Shown: positions 8,201-8,367 of the stretch, one piece after another
Layout: the number at the start of each line of letters is the position of its first letter
How positions within the stretch are numbered: position 1 is the first letter of the stretch
Assembly: GCA_947176515.1 (NCBI GenBank)
Contig: CAMWQZ010000034.1
Location: 1-8,367, forward strand
DNA from: an uncultured Bacteroidales bacterium
GTDB taxonomy: Bacteria > Bacteroidota > Bacteroidia > Bacteroidales > Muribaculaceae
DNA length: 8,367 nt
Direction: 5' to 3'
Program-made: the position numbers and the translations under genes
Notes under the pieces: model-generated
Seen by the model: only the letters and a program-made list of their open reading frames with translations
Told to the model about the DNA's origin: nothing
Database searches by the model: none

Positions 8201-8367
8201 GGTCGACGTTATGTCGCCCGAAAATTCGCCGACCTGATACACTTTGCCGCCGTAGGTGTATTCATAGGCCACAGCCAGGACCTCGTCAGAGTTAAGCGCG
8301 CTTTTTACAGAGATGTAACCGAGGGTAGAGTTGAGTGTATATTCGTTTGCGTTGAGCAGACGTGCGC
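2258..8367 (-). CDS. sprA: SprA, T9SS outer-membrane translocon / cell-surface protein (N-terminus outside window)
   Basis: SprA (Sov in Porphyromonas) forms the giant 36-strand outer-membrane barrel through which T9SS cargo leaves the cell, together with PorV and a plug protein. About 2035 residues are visible; known homologues are about 2400-2500, so roughly 400 N-terminal residues and the signal peptide are missing. The frame is open to 8367 and upstream of the in-frame GTG at 8270-8272 reads family-typical sequence (LLNANEYTLN, LGYIS, LNSDEVLAVAYEYTY), so that GTG is internal. Landmarks: a GGKVYQVGEFSGDI segment right after; NPDGFFDFIEGYT near 7910-7950; SYVDDFESTQTGIDLRSPYS near 7155-7215; an EF-hand-like DINQDNTLNEYE at 6134-6169; and a Lys/Arg/Asn-rich linker followed by a small soluble-looking segment at about 3690-3975. 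The remainder is alternating beta-strand-like sequence ending GISMNLSLAR. No frameshift is seen. No terminator follows the stop, so read-through into the tRNA is possible. Confidence 0.96.
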   Translation of the reverse strand, partial: ARLLNANEYTLNSTLGYISVKSALNSDEVLAVAYEYTYGGKVYQVGEFSGDITSTNQSLYLKMLKGTTSTPHLPAWKLMMKNVYSIGGNQIQKSNFKMQVKYLSDTTGTEINYLPVPGLNNQSLLQVMNLDRIDSNEESNPDGFFDFIEGYTVISQSGKIIFPVAEPFGSHLAAKINNPALAEQYVYQELYDSTLVVARQIANKNKFVLSGEYQASSGSQIRLNAMNVPRGSVIVMAGGVQLVENSDYTVDYAMGIVTITNQSIIDSGQNISVTLENQSMFSTQRKSLLGLDLQYQFNKNLNVGATLLHFSEKALTEKVNIGDEVVNNSMLGFNLSYNSDFMWLTNLVNKIPTVNATQPSHLSLTAEYAQIIPHAQKSGSNRGSSYVDDFESTQTGIDLRSPYSWFLASTPYESGNNALFPEAALSDNVDYGKNRALLNWYYIDRMFTQRNSSLAPGYIKSDLKQLSNPYVREVKSNEIFPGRQLSYGESPLIQTLNLSFYPTERGPYNLDADDIDDKGNLLHPEKRWGGIMRRLDNTNFEQSNIEYIQFWMMNPFLDPENPNYEGGDFYINLGEVSEDILKDGLKSYENGIPYDGNDQFLTETNWGRVSRQNSLTYSFDNSSSSRLSQDVGLDGLPNDDEFVFPSYRDYLDRLRTRLSPATIEEMQGDAFSPFNDPAGDNYHFYRGYDYDEERLGILARYKRYNGVEGNSLSPEQSSDPLYQSSRNTPDVEDINQDNTLNEYERYFQYKISIRPEDLVVGKNYITDKQVSIVPTVDGKDPEVEWYQFKIPLADFERKVGTISDFSTIRFMRMFMTGFKAVTHLRFATLELVRGEWRSYDFNLNSRGDAPAEGQLDVSVVNIEENAEREPVNYVLPPGVNRITDPGQSQIVQLNEQSMSLKVSDLHAGDARGVYRNTMLDLRNYKRMQMWVHAEALIDNTTNLNSGELSIFIRLGSDVKSNYYEYEVPLSLTPPGVYNTYLNSEREIVWPKSNYLNFNLQSLVNLKKERNAAKRSEESGVGYATLFTGRDPDNERNRMAVIGNPSLSDVRVILIGIRNNSTATKAGTVWVNELKVTDFNEEGGWAAKANATLNVSDIATLNFGAHIETAGFGSVDQSLNERRLDDYEQYNFAVQGDVGRLLPEAVKLRAPIYYSVSREKTSPKYNPLDQDVLLKDALDECSTKHERDSIENYATDRSTVENFSISGLKFDVKSKNPMPWDPANFTFNFSFNKQSKMDPTTEYENTNDYRGSLQYSYSPYFKAFKPFKGIKSKSKNAKFLKDWELNWLPTNISFMTNLSRYYYEQQTRSETDAFFQLPVSVSKNFLWDRQLSLSWNITKSLSLTFNSNTSARIEETVGAVNRKLFPDKYREWKDTVWQSILSMGTPWAYNQAFTAQYRAPFNRIPILDFLTGSVSYNATYRWDRGATIDGISVGNSIANQGAWTADGRFNFENVYNKIPLLKEVNKRFANTRKPNNARQDKQAKPKKFERSFALLPDTTLVIKHNLRTKKVKVVASTTDGKPFAVKSRPIDPNNVEILTRGDQNLKFTITEMAEDKKPLITNIGEYALRVLMSPRNVSVRYRNTRSMSLPLFRPDIGNVFGQSNSYGPMSPGLDFAFGFAGDGYIDRAMSRGWLITDDGQTSPAVMSHTNEINLEAMFEIFKGFKIQLTFNRTDNRTRQVQFMYADMPTSLSGSFTKTHCAFASALKSSKADDGYYSEAFSNFLKYIPTVRNRVESQYAGVRYPDAGFIAGTAEAGLPFDPEVGTISETSSDVLIPAFVAAYSGNNPAKVTLDPFPSFASVLPNWRVTYDGLINLGNMRKIFKTFTLNHAYQCTYSVGSYSSYLNWIAADGQKLGFALDALTGRPIPSSPYNISSVAINESFAPLIGVNATMQNNIKFSAEYRDKRTLTLNSSAGQVVEASTRGITIGGGYKIVNFNSILKIKGSQQGVSNDLDLDANVSIQNNQALIRRIESNYTQATSGTNTVNINFTAKYILSRRVTLSAYFDHQVNTPIVTNSAFPTTNTSYGISMNLSLAR
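6134..6169 (-). other. EF-hand-like calcium-binding loop within SprA
   Basis: The twelve residues DINQDNTLNEYE have D at 1, N at 3, D at 5, T at 7, a hydrophobic residue at 8, N at 9 and E at 12, the ligand spacing of an EF-hand or dockerin loop. It is followed by ERYFQYKISI, a likely beta strand. It is a sub-feature of the sprA coding region; calcium binding is inferred from the pattern only. Confidence 0.45.

Noticed and set aside
8270..8272. GTG as the start codon of the large minus-strand gene
   Set aside because: The frame continues open to the window edge for 31 more codons and reads SprA family-typical sequence, so the GTG is an internal Val.

Overview
The window comes from a Bacteroidota genome, most likely order Bacteroidales (a gut-type family such as Muribaculaceae is a guess). 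Three things support this. The dominant gene is sprA, the outer-membrane translocon gene of the type IX secretion system (T9SS). The promoters follow the Bacteroidetes pattern (-7 TAnnTTTG, -33 TTTG). The start codons lack Shine-Dalgarno sequences, and the tRNA does not encode its CCA end. Every supported gene lies on the minus strand, so transcription runs from high to low coordinates.

Layout in transcription order: (1) 8367-2258, the C-terminal ~2035 residues of SprA, whose N-terminus lies outside the window. The reading frame stays open to the window edge, so the in-frame GTG at 8270-8272 is not the real start. (2) 2261-2115, a 48-codon stretch immediately after and overlapping the sprA stop. 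It reads like the C-terminal part of a small type II antitoxin but has no usual start codon and no toxin partner; it is probably a relic. (3) A clear promoter, tRNA-Cys(GCA) at 2039-1969 and a strong intrinsic terminator. (4) A DUF4261 protein of unknown function (1875-1120). (5) A secreted SGNH/GDSL-type hydrolase with its own promoter (1032-346). (6) A promoter and the first 89 codons of an exported protein with a DsbD N-terminal-like domain (268 to the window start).

The genes do not form one pathway. sprA is conserved envelope machinery. The genes beyond the tRNA look like individually promoted units, two of them exported. The DUF4261 gene is more AT-rich than central sprA in the stretches I counted. 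I see no CRISPR array, transposase, integrase or rRNA. Most of the window is ordinary. The item most worth a second look is the antitoxin-like relic fused to the end of sprA; I do not find a convincing new multi-gene system.
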